Positions 26,333 to 35,980 are shown, counted from the first letter of the stretch. The stretch: 64,000 bases of DNA from Stappia sp. MMSF_3263 (GCF_030733745.1 NZ_JASHIK010000006.1:162964-226963); one strand, 5' to 3'. Notes: generated from the sequence alone by a model not told the origin. Translations and numbers: made by a program.

Positions 26333-26363
26333 ATATACTTCAGGTAAGTTACTAATGGTATAT
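26333..26363. promoter_or_regulatory. Candidate TetR operator between exporter and regulator
   Basis: Two concentric inverted repeats share one centre at 26348: ATATAC...GTATAT (26333-26338 and 26358-26363) and GTAA-G-TTAC (26344-26352). The site abuts the TetR start codon (26368) and lies ~95 bases from the exporter start, as expected for an operator that controls both divergent genes. Confidence 0.7.
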
Positions 26364-26367
26364 CGAG

Positions 26368-26982
26368 ATGTCAAGCATGCCGAATGACCCTCAGACCGCT
26401 GTGAAGCGTGTTCGCCTGAGCCGCGGGCAGCGGTACCGCCAGCTTCTCGACGTTGCGTGGCAGCTTGCGCGGGAGGAGGGCACCGATGCCCTGACACTGC
26501 CGCGCCTGGCCGAGGAGGCCGGCGTGACCAAGCCGGTGATCTACGATCATTTCTCAACGCGCAACGGCCTGCTCACCGCGCTCTATCAGGACTTCGATGC
26601 ACGTCAGACAATGGTGATCGATGCCGCGCTCGAGGCCGGCGCCCCGACCCTGGAAGCGACGGCCGGGGTCATCGCGTCTTCCTATGTCGATTGCGTGCTT
26701 GCCCAGGGGCGCGAAATCCCCGGTGTTCTCGCGGGGCTCGCCGGTTCCCCTGAACTGGAAGCGGTCAAGCAGGACTATCAGCGGGCATTCATCGAGAAGT
26801 GCCGAAGGGCGCTTGCGCCGTTCACCGGGGAGAAAGGGATACCGGGATCCAGCTTCTGGGCGATGCTCGGTGCCGCCGATGCCGTGTCGCATGCCGCCGC
26901 GCGCAGGGAAATTTCGACCGAAGAGGCAAAGGCGGAACTCAACGAGTTCATCGTTGCGATGGCCGCCAGAAGCGAGCCTTAG
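26368..26982 (+). CDS. TetR-family transcriptional regulator
   Basis: A 204-residue repressor. The N-terminal helix-turn-helix domain covers residues ~20-70: RYRQLLDVAWQLA, then TLPRLAEEAGVTKPVIYDHFSTRNGL, which contains the TetR recognition helix and the conserved Y-x-H-F. The C-terminal ~130 residues are the helical ligand-binding and dimerisation domain. It is divergent from the DHA2 exporter and almost certainly represses it and itself through the dyad at 26333-26363. A second ATG four codons in is an equally possible start. Confidence 0.92.
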   Translation: MSSMPNDPQTAVKRVRLSRGQRYRQLLDVAWQLAREEGTDALTLPRLAEEAGVTKPVIYDHFSTRNGLLTALYQDFDARQTMVIDAALEAGAPTLEATAGVIASSYVDCVLAQGREIPGVLAGLAGSPELEAVKQDYQRAFIEKCRRALAPFTGEKGIPGSSFWAMLGAADAVSHAAARREISTEEAKAELNEFIVAMAARSEP

Positions 26983-27180
26983 CGCCTGCGCAGACGGGAT
27001 CCGCCGGCGGACCCGTCATCGCCACATCAAGCGGCCAAGGGCAGACGGCCGAGGCATCCGGCCAGGGCCGGCAGGCGATCCACGATAGCTGTGGCGGCAC
27101 GCCATGCGCGGGTCCCCGTCCGGCCCGGACCTTGCGGAAATGGGCAAAAAGCCGGACGGATTTCCGCCGATTGCGACAAG

Positions 27181-27201
27181 TTTTGCAGAAATCTGCGAAA
27201 A
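27181..27201. promoter_or_regulatory. Inverted repeat upstream of the ABC operon
   Basis: TTTTGCAGA-AA-TCTGCGAAAA is a near-perfect dyad about 205 bases before the ATPase start, in a 420-base intergenic region (26983-27405) that otherwise shows no gene. It could be an upstream operator or enhancer site for the operon. Confidence 0.45.
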
Positions 27202-27380
27202 ATTGCGCGATTCTTTTTCGAAATTGCATCCGCTTTGCGCCGTCATGCGGCCGTTACACACACCCCCTATCACTCGTTCCGCGGCCGGCGCCATGGCCCG
27301 TCTCCCGTCAGGGTGTCCCCGTTTGCACGGGGCGACGGGCTTGCGCCGCTTCGCATCAACGGGGGCGTTTGCGCCTTGGC

Positions 27381-27396
27381 TTGCACAGCTGTGCAA
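27381..27396. promoter_or_regulatory. Perfect palindrome overlapping the ABC operon translation start
   Basis: TTGCACAGCTGTGCAA is a perfect 16-bp palindrome ending 9 bases before the ATG at 27406 and abutting the ribosome site AAGGACGGGA. Size and position fit an operator for the operon-encoded LacI-type regulator, although the centre is GC within AGCT rather than the usual CG. Confidence 0.65.
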
Positions 27397-27405
27397 AGGA
27401 CGGGA

Positions 27406-28578
27406 ATGATGCATCAGGGCTTCCTCGACATTGCCGGACTGTCCGCCGGATACGGCGCGACGCAGGTGCTCGGCGGTCTTGACCTGTCGATCGGCGAGGG
27501 GGAGTTCGTCGCCCTGCTCGGCGCCTCCGGCTGCGGCAAGACGACCCTGCTGCGCGCCATCGCCGGTTTCGCGACACCATCCGCCGGCCGCATCTCGGTT
27601 GCCGGCCAGGACGTCACCCACCGCCCGCCCGACAAACGCGGAATGGCGCTGGTGTTCCAGTCCTATGCCCTTTGGCCGCACATGAGCGTGGCGCGGAACA
27701 TCGGCTACGGGCTCAAGCTGCGCGGCCGATCGAAGGCAGAGATTGCCCGCCGCGTCGGCGAGCTGGAGGAGCTGCTCGGCCTCACCGGCCTTGGCGACCG
27801 CAAGCCCGCCGCGCTCTCCGGCGGCCAACGCCAGCGCGTCGCGCTTGGCCGGGCGCTCGCCGTCGATCCGCGCATCCTGCTGCTCGACGAACCGCTTTCC
27901 AATCTCGACGCCCGCATCCGCCTCAAGGTGCGCCACGACATCTCGGCACTGCAGAAGCGCCTCGGCATCACCGCCGTTCATGTCACCCATGACCGCGAGG
28001 AGGCGATGGTGATGGCCGACCGCATCGTCATCCTCGATCGCGGCCGCATCGCCCAGCAGGGCACGCCGCAGGCGCTATACAACAGGCCGGAAACCTCCTT
28101 CGTCGCCGCCTTCATGGGCGCCGAGAACCGCATAGAGCTGAGCGCGGGGATCGAGGGCGACACAGTCGCGATCCTCGCCGGCCCGCACAATGCGCCCGCC
28201 CGCCTGCCGCGCGACGGCCGCCCCCTGTCCAGTGGTCCGCTGGAGGCGCGGTTCCGCGCCGAGGCCGCCCGGCTGCTGCCCGCCGCCGAAGGCGAAGATG
28301 TCGCGACCAGCGACGTGACAGACGAAGCGCTCGACCTCGCAGGGCGGGTGGAGACGGCCAGCTATCCCGGCGGCGCCTGGCGCCATTCGGTCCGGATCGG
28401 CGACGAGACGCTGCTCGTCGATGCCCCCGAACCCTTCGCGCAAGGAGCTGCGGTGCGCATCCGCATCCCGGCCCCCGCGCTGTTCCTCTTCGACCGGCCG
28501 GGCGAGGTGCCCGGCCCGAACGAAGGCTCCACCGGCAACGGTCCGCGCGGCCGCGCCCTGGAAGCGCTGAAGACCTGA
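27406..28578 (+). CDS. ABC importer ATP-binding subunit
   Basis: A 390-residue ATPase of the polyamine/iron/sugar importer class. Walker A is GASGCGKTT, the Q-loop is VFQSYALWPHM, the signature is LSGGQRQRVALGRAL and Walker B is ILLLDEPLSNLD, with a HVTHDREEAM switch. Residues ~290-385 form a TOBE-type regulatory domain. The start was placed at the first of two adjacent ATGs, just after the palindrome. It is the first gene of a five-gene unit with a binding protein, two permeases and a LacI regulator. Substrate is not apparent; the binding-protein type allows polyamine, thiamine-like or phosphorylated compounds. Confidence 0.9.
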   Translation: MMHQGFLDIAGLSAGYGATQVLGGLDLSIGEGEFVALLGASGCGKTTLLRAIAGFATPSAGRISVAGQDVTHRPPDKRGMALVFQSYALWPHMSVARNIGYGLKLRGRSKAEIARRVGELEELLGLTGLGDRKPAALSGGQRQRVALGRALAVDPRILLLDEPLSNLDARIRLKVRHDISALQKRLGITAVHVTHDREEAMVMADRIVILDRGRIAQQGTPQALYNRPETSFVAAFMGAENRIELSAGIEGDTVAILAGPHNAPARLPRDGRPLSSGPLEARFRAEAARLLPAAEGEDVATSDVTDEALDLAGRVETASYPGGAWRHSVRIGDETLLVDAPEPFAQGAAVRIRIPAPALFLFDRPGEVPGPNEGSTGNGPRGRALEALKT

Positions 28579-28611
28579 CTGACCCCGACGACCACAAAGC
28601 GGAGAACCGAC

Positions 28612-29748
28612 ATGCGGAACCTTCTTTCGGCGACCCTGGCGCTGGGCCTTGCGTCCACGCCCGTCGCAGCGGCTGAACTGACCGTCATCACGGCGGGCGA
28701 CCAGAACATGGTCGATTACATCAACGAATATCTCGGCCCGCTCTTCGAGGAGCAGAACCCGGGTCACACGGTGCGCGCGGTCGGCACCGGCCCCGGCGAT
28801 GCCGGCTCGCAGAAGATCGTCGAGCGTTTCGAGGCGCAGAAGCAGGCCGGCAGCGAGACCTGGGACACGGACGTTGCCGTTGCCCACGAAAAGTTCATCG
28901 GCCCGATGATCGAGGGCGGCTATCTCGCCGCCTATCGCGACAACATCGCCACCGGCAAGCTGGTCACCCGCGCCAATGCCGACATGGCGCTCGGCGCCAG
29001 GGTCAGCGGCTATGTCATGCCGATGTTCAACAGCCAGACGGCGCTCGCCTACAATCCGGCGCTCGTGCCCACCCCGCCGAAGAGCTACGCGGAACTCGCC
29101 GCCTGGGTGACGGAGAACCCGAAGCAGTTCGGCTACAACGGCATCAAGGGCGGCGCCTCCGGCGTCAGCTTCGTCATGGGCTGGATCTACGCCTTCGGCG
29201 AGGGCGACGCCGACAAGCTGATGAACGGCCCGTTCGAGGAGGCCGAGACCCAGAAATGGGATGCCGCGTTCGACAGCCTCAAGGCCTTCACCCGGAATGC
29301 CACACTCACTCCGGGCAATGCCGGCACGCTCGACCTTCTGTCGCGCGGCGAGATCGCCATCGGCCCGGTCTGGGTCGACATGTTCTACTCCTGGCAGGCC
29401 AATGGCCAGCTGCCGCCGGAATTCAAGCTGGTGCTGCCGGCGCCCGGCATGCCCGGCCAGCCGATGCACTACGTGATCCCGGAAAAGGCCGCCAACAAGG
29501 AGCTGGCGGAAAAGTTCGTCGCGCTCGCCACCAGCCCGAAAGTGCAGGCGGAAGGTATCGTCAAGCGCTTCAACTGGTATCCAGGTATCGACGCGCAGCA
29601 TGTCCAGGCCGAGCTCGACGCGGACACCTGGAACAAGCTGTTCACCGACGTGACGCCGGAAGACCTCGCCAGCTATGGCAAGCCCTTCCCGATCGCGCCC
29701 TACAACACCGCGATCCTGGAGGCCTACGAGGCCAAGGCGGCGAACTGA
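28612..29748 (+). CDS. ABC importer periplasmic binding protein
   Basis: A 378-residue extracellular solute-binding protein. The first 21 residues are a signal peptide (MRNLLSATLALGLASTPVAAA) with an AxA cleavage site, and no lipobox Cys. The mature part begins with ELTVITAGDQNMVDYI, a typical first strand and ligand-contact loop of cluster D binding proteins such as PotD or YnjB relatives. It lies 33 bases after the ATPase gene and 77 before the permease. It captures the ligand in the periplasm; identity of the ligand is not evident. Confidence 0.9.
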   Translation: MRNLLSATLALGLASTPVAAAELTVITAGDQNMVDYINEYLGPLFEEQNPGHTVRAVGTGPGDAGSQKIVERFEAQKQAGSETWDTDVAVAHEKFIGPMIEGGYLAAYRDNIATGKLVTRANADMALGARVSGYVMPMFNSQTALAYNPALVPTPPKSYAELAAWVTENPKQFGYNGIKGGASGVSFVMGWIYAFGEGDADKLMNGPFEEAETQKWDAAFDSLKAFTRNATLTPGNAGTLDLLSRGEIAIGPVWVDMFYSWQANGQLPPEFKLVLPAPGMPGQPMHYVIPEKAANKELAEKFVALATSPKVQAEGIVKRFNWYPGIDAQHVQAELDADTWNKLFTDVTPEDLASYGKPFPIAPYNTAILEAYEAKAAN

Positions 29749-29825
29749 TCCGCGCCTGACCGCCATATCCGACAGACAAGGGCCGCCCGGCAGTTCCGGG
29801 CGGTCCCAGCCGGACCGACACCCCC

Positions 29826-30647
29826 ATGCAAAGACGCCTGCCTGCCCTGCTTCTCGTCCTGCCGGCGCTGACGGTGATCCTGTTCCTGTTCGTGCTGCCG
29901 CTCGCCCTGTCGGTCGCCGGCGCCTTCGAGACGGAAACGGGGTTCGGGCTCGACAATTTCGTCAAGTCCTTCGCCCTCTACAGCTCCGACATGATTTTCA
30001 CCCTGATGATCGTCGGTCTGTCGACCTGCATGATCGGCCTCGTCTCCATCGCCATCGGCGGCTACCTGACGCTTGGCGAGAACCCGCGCGCCGTCGCCAT
30101 CCTGCGCTGGCTCTATCGCTGGCCGCTGTTCATACCCTTCATCGTCGTCGGCCAGGTCCTGCGCACCTTCCTCGCCAAGAACGGCCTGATGAACAACATT
30201 CTCGTCGGCGCCGGGCTGATCACGCCGCTGCAGGCGATCAGCTTCCTCGACTGGCGCGGCATCGTCATCGCCTTCGTCTGGAAGCAGACGCCCTTCGTCA
30301 CGCTGCTGCTCGCCGGCGCAATGGCCTCGGTCGACCGCGGCACGATCGAGGCGGCACGCAATCTCGGCGCCTCGCGGGCGCGCATTCTGGTCGAGATCCT
30401 GGTGCCGCAGGTGGCCCGCACGCTGATGGTCGGCCTCGTGCTCTCCTTCGTCACCATGATGTCGGTGCTGTCCGTGCCGCTGATGATCAACGCCCAGTCG
30501 CCGACCATGCTGACCGCCGACATCGCCTTCCGCATCAACGCCTATGGCGATTATGGCGTTGCCAACGCGCTCGGCCTGATCTCGCTTGCCGCCACCGCTT
30601 GCGTCGCCTGGTTCTACCTGCGCCAGAGCATGAGGGATCGCGGATGA
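29826..30647 (+). CDS. ABC importer permease 1
   Basis: A 273-residue inner-membrane permease with about six helices. The binding-protein-dependent transport signature (EAA motif) is visible as IEAARNLGASRARILVEI, the loop that contacts the ATPase. The N-terminal LPALLLVLPALTVILFLFVLP helix is the first membrane segment. It overlaps permease 2 by four bases (ATGA), so the two are translated together and probably form a heterodimeric channel. Confidence 0.92.
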   Translation: MQRRLPALLLVLPALTVILFLFVLPLALSVAGAFETETGFGLDNFVKSFALYSSDMIFTLMIVGLSTCMIGLVSIAIGGYLTLGENPRAVAILRWLYRWPLFIPFIVVGQVLRTFLAKNGLMNNILVGAGLITPLQAISFLDWRGIVIAFVWKQTPFVTLLLAGAMASVDRGTIEAARNLGASRARILVEILVPQVARTLMVGLVLSFVTMMSVLSVPLMINAQSPTMLTADIAFRINAYGDYGVANALGLISLAATACVAWFYLRQSMRDRG

Positions 30648-31498
30648 GTTCCGACACCCGTACCCTGCCCGCCACCCGTCTGCCGGCCGCCGCGCTTGCC
30701 GGCCTGTGGTGGATCCCGCGCGCCATGGCGCTCGGGCTGCTGGCCTTCGTCATCTTCGGCCCGCTCGCCAATCTGCTGCTGTGGACCCTCGCCGAGCGCT
30801 GGTACTTCCCCCACGCGCTGCCGCTCGAATACGGTTTCAGCTACTGGGCAAAGGTCTTCTCGCCGCGCGGCAATGCGATGGAATCGCTCGCCAACAGCGT
30901 TCTGGTGGCAAGCCTCACCGTGGTGCTGGCGCTGGCGCTGGCGGTTCCCGCCGGCTATGCGCTGGCCCGGTTGAAGCTTCCCTTCCGGGCGCTCATCCTG
31001 CTCGCCTTCCTGATCCCGCAGGCCTTTCCCAACCTGCCGGTCTACGTCAACATCGCCAGGCTGTTCTACCAGATCGGCCTCAACGGCACGGTCGCCGGGG
31101 TGGTGCTGGTGCATGTCACCCACGGGCTGGTCTATGCCGTGTGGATCGCGACCGCCGCCTTTGCCGCCGTCGACAGCGAACTTGAGGAAGCGGCACGTTC
31201 GCTCGGCGCCGGCGCCTTGCGCACGTTCCAGGACGTGACGCTGCCACTCGCCGCGCCCGGCCTGCTCGCCAGCGCCGTCTTCGTCTTCCTGGAATCGCTC
31301 GACGAGTTCACCGGCAGCTATTTCGTCGGCGCGCCGGACGTCAACCTGCTGCCGCTGCTGCTCTACACCGCCGGTGCCGGCGGCAATTATCAGGTTGCAT
31401 CGATCACCGCGCTGTTGCTCCTTGTACCGTCCATTGCTTTCATGCTTGTCGTCGAACGGTTCCTCAAATCCGACGTGCTGTCGAAGGTCGGCCATTGA
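30644..31498 (+). CDS. ABC importer permease 2
   Basis: A 284-residue permease with about six membrane helices and the EAA loop LEEAARSLGAGALRTFQDV. The N-terminus before the first helix is polar, about 25 residues. Its ATG overlaps the stop of permease 1, and its own stop overlaps the TTG start of the LacI regulator, so all the downstream genes are tightly coupled. Together with permease 1 it forms the transmembrane path for the unknown ligand. Confidence 0.92.
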   Translation: MSSDTRTLPATRLPAAALAGLWWIPRAMALGLLAFVIFGPLANLLLWTLAERWYFPHALPLEYGFSYWAKVFSPRGNAMESLANSVLVASLTVVLALALAVPAGYALARLKLPFRALILLAFLIPQAFPNLPVYVNIARLFYQIGLNGTVAGVVLVHVTHGLVYAVWIATAAFAAVDSELEEAARSLGAGALRTFQDVTLPLAAPGLLASAVFVFLESLDEFTGSYFVGAPDVNLLPLLLYTAGAGGNYQVASITALLLLVPSIAFMLVVERFLKSDVLSKVGH

Positions 31499-32538
31499 AA
31501 CGCGAAAAAAGCGAGAACCCCGCCAATGCGCGCCGCTTTGTCAGCGCGCAGCAGGTGGCGAAGAGGGCCGGCGTGTCGCGTTCGGCCGTCTCTCGCGCCT
31601 TCACGCCCGGCGCCAGCATCGCGCCGGAGACGCGCGAGAAGGTGATGCGGGCAGCCCTCGAGCTCGGCTACCACGTCAATGACCTGGCGCGCGGGTTGCT
31701 CGCCAATCGCAGCCGGCTCGTCGGCCTCGTTGTCACGAAACCGGAAGTAGGCTTTCGCGCCCATCTCGTATCGGCCCTGACAAGGGCGCTGGTGCTGCGC
31801 GGCAGCGTGCCGCTGGTGATCAACACCGGCAGCATGGAGCAGGAGCTGCATGCAGCCCAGGCAGCGCTGTTCGGTTACCGCGCCGAGGCGACGATCATCC
31901 TGTCCGGCTCGCCGCCCGCCTCCTTTGTCGACCTCGCCCGGCGCAACGGCCAGCCCCTGATCATGATCGGCCGCGCCGAGACCGATTGCGACCACGTGCG
32001 GATCGACAATTCCGGCGCGGCGCGCATGGCCGCGCGCATCCTTGTCGAACGTGGCCACCGGCACCTGGCACTTGCCGGCGTCGCCGCCGCAACCCCGAGC
32101 CTGGCCGAGCGCGAGAGGGCTTTCACCCAGGAGGCCCGCGCGCTCGGCATGACGGTTGCGGCCGGACATGCGCGCGATGCCACCTATGCCGGTGGCCAGG
32201 CGGCGGCCGATGCACTCTTTGCGCGGGACGGCAGCCGGCACGAACGGCCGGACGCGGTCTTCTGCGTCAACGACCTGATGGCCATCGGCCTGATCGACCG
32301 GGCGCGCGGCCGCTTCGGCCTGCGCATTCCAGAAGATGTCGCCGTGATCGGCTTCGACGACATTCCCGAAGCCGCCTGGGACGCCTATCGGCTGACCACC
32401 TTCCGCCAGGATCCGGAGAAGATGGCCGAGGCCGCCGTCGCCCATCTGGAACGCCGCCTCGCCGACCCGGACGCGCCACCCGAACTGCTGCGCCTCGAGG
32501 CGGCCCTTGTCGAACGGGAAACGACGCGAAGCCGCTGA
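31495..32538 (+). CDS. LacI-family regulator of the ABC operon
   Basis: A 347-residue regulator. The helix-turn-helix is at residues ~19-45 (QQVAKRAGVSRSAVSRAF), followed by the hinge helix region NDLARGLLANRS and a periplasmic-binding-protein-like sensor domain (~70-340, with VIGFDDIPEAAWD near the end). The only start that keeps the HTH is a TTG overlapping the preceding stop codon. Being the last gene of the operon it probably autoregulates it, with the palindrome at 27381-27396 as the best operator candidate. The effector is presumably the imported compound or a catabolite. Confidence 0.9.
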   Translation: MKREKSENPANARRFVSAQQVAKRAGVSRSAVSRAFTPGASIAPETREKVMRAALELGYHVNDLARGLLANRSRLVGLVVTKPEVGFRAHLVSALTRALVLRGSVPLVINTGSMEQELHAAQAALFGYRAEATIILSGSPPASFVDLARRNGQPLIMIGRAETDCDHVRIDNSGAARMAARILVERGHRHLALAGVAAATPSLAERERAFTQEARALGMTVAAGHARDATYAGGQAAADALFARDGSRHERPDAVFCVNDLMAIGLIDRARGRFGLRIPEDVAVIGFDDIPEAAWDAYRLTTFRQDPEKMAEAAVAHLERRLADPDAPPELLRLEAALVERETTRSR

Positions 32539-32632
32539 CCCGGCCGCCAGGCCGGCCCCGGCACCTGCCATCGTCCGGCGAAAGATGCTAACCATGCCCC
32601 GACAAGACCGGCACAGCGGACGAGGACAGACG

Positions 32633-33424
32633 ATGAGCGACACCAACCCGACCGTCGATATCCGGCAGTTTTCCTGTCTCGACGACAATTTCGGCGTGAT
32701 CCTGCATCTGCCGGGCGACGACGGCGGCGCGACGATCGCCATCGACGTGCCGGACGCGGACCCGTACCTCGCCGTCCTGAAGGAAACCGGTTGGCAACTG
32801 ACCCATATCTTGGTCACCCACCACCACTGGGACCACGTCCAGGGGCTTTTGAAGCTCAAGGCACAGACGGGCGCAAGAGTGATCGGCCCCGAACTGTCGC
32901 GCGAACGGATCGAGGGCCTCGACGAGGGCGTCGACGACGGCGACAGGGTCACAATCGGCGGCACCGAGTTTCACGCCATCGCGACGCCGGGGCACACGCT
33001 CGACCAGATCTCCTGGTGGGCGCCGGCGATCGGCTTCGCCCATACCGGCGACACGCTGTTCTCGCTCGGCTGCGGCCGCATCTTCGAGGGCGACCCTGCG
33101 ATGATGTGGACCTCGATGGACAAGCTCTCCCGCCTGCTGCCGGACGACACGCGCATCTATTGCGGCCACGAATACACGCTCTCCAACGCCCGCTTCGCGC
33201 TTACCATCGATCCCGACAACAACGCGCTCGCCGCGCGCGCCAGCGAGGTTGAGGGACTGCGCGAAAAGGGTCTGCCCACCCTGCCGACGACCATGGCGGC
33301 GGAACGCGCCACCAACCCCTTCCTGCGTGCCGCCGACCCGGCGGTTCGTGCCAGCCTCGGTATGGCGGATGCGAGCGACGCGGAGGTCTTTGCCGAGATA
33401 CGCCGCCGCAAGGACAGTTTCTGA
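32633..33424 (+). CDS. gloB: Hydroxyacylglutathione hydrolase (glyoxalase II)
   Basis: A 263-residue metallo-beta-lactamase-fold enzyme. The binuclear metal site appears as THHHWDHVQG (HxHxDH), with the further His in ATPGHTLDQ, HTGDTLF and the C-terminal CGHEYTLSN. The C-terminal ~80 residues (NALAARASEVEG... ATNPFLR) are the glyoxalase II-specific helical domain that binds the glutathione thioester. It hydrolyses S-lactoylglutathione to lactate and glutathione in methylglyoxal detoxification. The start follows GAGGACAGACG; a longer in-frame ORF would overlap lacI and adds low-complexity sequence. Confidence 0.93.
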   Translation: MSDTNPTVDIRQFSCLDDNFGVILHLPGDDGGATIAIDVPDADPYLAVLKETGWQLTHILVTHHHWDHVQGLLKLKAQTGARVIGPELSRERIEGLDEGVDDGDRVTIGGTEFHAIATPGHTLDQISWWAPAIGFAHTGDTLFSLGCGRIFEGDPAMMWTSMDKLSRLLPDDTRIYCGHEYTLSNARFALTIDPDNNALAARASEVEGLREKGLPTLPTTMAAERATNPFLRAADPAVRASLGMADASDAEVFAEIRRRKDSF

Positions 33425-33446
33425 CAAGCCCAAAGAGTAAAGACGG

Positions 33447-33893
33447 ATGATCGACGCCTCACTTTCCGCCGCCGATGTCGTCGCGCTGCTCGACCTCAGC
33501 CCCCATCCCGAGGGTGGACACTATCGCGAGACCTTCCGCGATCCTGCCACCGACGCGAACGGACGGGCGCGCTCGACCGCGATCTATTACCTGCTCGACG
33601 CCGGCGAGCTCTCGGCCTGGCACCGGGTCGATGCGGTGGAGGTCTGGCACTGGCATGCCGGCGGCCCGCTGGCGCTGACCATCTCGGAAAACGGTCATGA
33701 CGCCCGCGCCCTGCATCTGGGCCCGGACCTTGCCGCGCACCAGCGCCCGCAGGGCATCGTGCCGGCCGGCGCCTGGCAGACGGCGGAGAGCCTCGGGCGC
33801 TGGACACTGGTCGGCTGCACGGTGGCGCCCGGCTTCGAGTTTGCCGGCTTCGAGATGGCGCCGAAGGGCTGGCGCCCCCGCCCGCGCGGCTGA
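33447..33893 (+). CDS. DUF985 cupin-fold protein
   Basis: A 148-residue single-domain cupin of the DUF985 family. The conserved patches are [14 protein letters not shown] near the N-terminus, [20 protein letters not shown] in the first cupin motif and [17 protein letters not shown] at the end. The histidines in [12 protein letters not shown] could hold a metal, but the biochemical role of the family is not established. It starts 22 bases after gloB and is probably cotranscribed with it. Confidence 0.88.
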   Translation: MIDASLSAADVVALLDLSPHPEGGHYRETFRDPATDANGRARSTAIYYLLDAGELSAWHRVDAVEVWHWHAGGPLALTISENGHDARALHLGPDLAAHQRPQGIVPAGAWQTAESLGRWTLVGCTVAPGFEFAGFEMAPKGWRPRPRG

Positions 33894-34041
33894 AAACCCG
33901 CGACGAGGCAGGGTTTCCCCGCTTGCGCTCCGGCGCGCAGAAGATACAGTGCGCGCGGATTTGACCGCCCGGCAGGCCCTTCGAGAACAACCGCGCTCCT
34001 CGGGACCGCCGCAACCCGCCCAGGACTGGACAACCGACCCC

Positions 34042-35262
34042 ATGGCTCACAAAGACATCAAGAAGGTGGTGCTCGCCTATTCCGGCGGCCTCGATACCTC
34101 GATCATCCTGAAATGGCTTCAGACCGAATATGGCTGCGAGGTGGTGACCTTCACCGCCGACCTCGGCCAGGGCGAGGAACTCGAGCCGGCACGCAAGAAG
34201 GCCGAGCTGCTTGGCATCAAGGAAATCCATATCGACGATCTGCGCGAGGAGTTCATGCGCGATTTCGTCTTTCCGATGTTCCGTGCCAACGCCGTCTATG
34301 AAGGCGTCTACCTGCTCGGCACCTCGATCGCCCGGCCGCTGATTTCCAAGCGCCTGATCGAGATCGCCCACGAGACCGGCGCCGACGCCATCGCTCATGG
34401 CGCCACCGGCAAGGGCAACGACCAGGTCCGCTTCGAGCTGTCCGCCTATGCGCTCGACCCCGACATCAAGGTGATCGCGCCCTGGCGCGACTGGACGTTC
34501 AAGTCGCGCACCGACCTGATCGACTTCGCCGAGAAGCACCAGATCCCCGTTCCCAAGGACAAGCGCGGCGAGTCGCCCTTCTCGGTCGACGCCAACATGC
34601 TGCACTCCTCCTCGGAAGGAAAGGTGCTGGAGGATCCCTGGGTCGAGCCGCCGGAATACGTGCACCAGCGCACGCTGTCGCCGATGGACGCCCCCGACGT
34701 CGCCACCGAGATCACCATCGGCTTCGACAAGGGCGATGCCGTATCGCTCAACGGCGAGGCGCTGTCGCCGGCAACGCTCTTTGCAAAGCTCAACGACTAT
34801 GGCCGCGACAACGGCATCGGCCGGCTTGACCTGGTCGAGAACCGTTTCGTCGGCATGAAGTCGCGCGGCGTCTACGAGACGCCCGGCGGCACCATCCTGC
34901 TCACCGCCCACCGGGCGATGGAATCGATCACGCTCGACCGGGGTGCCTCGCATCTCAAGGACGAGCTGATGCCGCGCTACGCCGAGCTGATCTACAACGG
35001 CTTCTGGTTTTCGCCGGAGCGCGAGATGCTGCAGGCCCTGATCGACAAGAGCCAGGAAATGGTCGCTGGCGAGGTTCGCCTCAAGCTCTACAAGGGCAAT
35101 GTCATCGTGGTCGGCCGGCAGTCGCCCTATTCGCTCTACTCGGAAGAACTCGTCACCTTCGAGGACGACCGCGGCGCCTACGACCAGAAGGACGCGGCCG
35201 GCTTCATCCGGTTGAACGCCCTGCGCCTCAGGACGCTCGCCAAGCGCGACCGCCTGCGCTGA
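34042..35262 (+). CDS. argG: Argininosuccinate synthase
   Basis: A 406-residue enzyme of full family length. The N-terminal ATP pyrophosphatase loop is [10 protein letters not shown]; further signatures include [25 protein letters not shown] and [17 protein letters not shown]. It joins citrulline and aspartate using ATP to make argininosuccinate, the penultimate step of arginine synthesis. It is preceded by ~150 bases of non-coding sequence after the cupin gene. The downstream Fe-S protein starts 16 bases after its stop. Confidence 0.97.
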   Translation: MAHKDIKKVVLAYSGGLDTSIILKWLQTEYGCEVVTFTADLGQGEELEPARKKAELLGIKEIHIDDLREEFMRDFVFPMFRANAVYEGVYLLGTSIARPLISKRLIEIAHETGADAIAHGATGKGNDQVRFELSAYALDPDIKVIAPWRDWTFKSRTDLIDFAEKHQIPVPKDKRGESPFSVDANMLHSSSEGKVLEDPWVEPPEYVHQRTLSPMDAPDVATEITIGFDKGDAVSLNGEALSPATLFAKLNDYGRDNGIGRLDLVENRFVGMKSRGVYETPGGTILLTAHRAMESITLDRGASHLKDELMPRYAELIYNGFWFSPEREMLQALIDKSQEMVAGEVRLKLYKGNVIVVGRQSPYSLYSEELVTFEDDRGAYDQKDAAGFIRLNALRLRTLAKRDRLR

Positions 35263-35278
35263 ACCGGCGCACCGGCCG

Positions 35279-35980
35279 ATGAGCGGGGCGCGGGACAGGG
35301 ACGGCAGGGATAATCCCGGCGCGGCCCTTGCCCGCGCCGGCTTCCGCCTGCTCGGCCATTTCGCGACGACCCCGGCCGATCGTGTGCCCGACGTCGCACA
35401 AGGCCGGCCGGCCCGCGCGCTGTTCCTCGTCGGCTCGCTCTCCGACGAACTCTTCACGCTGTTTCGCGAAAGCCCGGAAGCGGCGGACGACAGGCCCGAC
35501 CCGCTCGACCGCTACACGCGGCGGGCGCTGGCCGGCATCGCCGAGGAAGCCGGGCTCGGCATCGTCTTTCCCTTCGAGGGACCGCCCTATTTTCCGTTCC
35601 AGCGCTGGGCGCTTAGGACGGGCGGCTTCTCGCCCTCGCCGATGGGGGTGCTAGCGCATCGCGAATACGGAACCTGGCTTGGCCTGCGTGCCGCGCTCCT
35701 GTCACCGCAGCCGGTCGAGGCGACCGCTTCGGCCGCCGAGCCCGGCCCTTGTGGAACCTGCCTCGACAAACCCTGTATCACCGCCTGTCCGGCCGGCGCG
35801 CTCTCCGATGCCCTGCCGCCGGCAAGCTATGACGTGCCGCGCTGCCTTGCCCATTTGAGGGCCGCGCCGGACACTGCCTGCCACACGGGATGCCTTGCCC
35901 GCCGCGCCTGCCCCTACGGGCGCGAATACGCCCAGTCGCGGGATGCGGCGGCCCTCCACATGAGAGCCTTTTTCGGCTGA
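35279..35980 (+). CDS. QueG/ferredoxin-like 4Fe-4S protein
   Basis: A 233-residue protein. Eight or more cysteines cluster in the C-terminal third: CGTCLDKPCITACPAGAL, a following single Cys, CHTGCLARRACPYG. This CxxCxxxxC...CP arrangement resembles the tandem [4Fe-4S] region of QueG-like reductases and small ferredoxin proteins. The N-terminal ~150 residues resemble the upstream part of QueG-type proteins but lack an obvious cobalamin site. It is likely an electron-transfer or reductase subunit. It follows argG closely, but no functional link is evident. Confidence 0.8.
   Translation: MSGARDRDGRDNPGAALARAGFRLLGHFATTPADRVPDVAQGRPARALFLVGSLSDELFTLFRESPEAADDRPDPLDRYTRRALAGIAEEAGLGIVFPFEGPPYFPFQRWALRTGGFSPSPMGVLAHREYGTWLGLRAALLSPQPVEATASAAEPGPCGTCLDKPCITACPAGALSDALPPASYDVPRCLAHLRAAPDTACHTGCLARRACPYGREYAQSRDAAALHMRAFFG

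Noticed and set aside
28075..29766. 563-codon minus-strand frame over the ABC binding protein
   Set aside because: Antisense shadow; signal peptide and binding-protein features lie on the plus strand.
33496..35457. 653-codon minus-strand frame over argG and the cupin gene
   Set aside because: Antisense to clear argG; no recognisable product.
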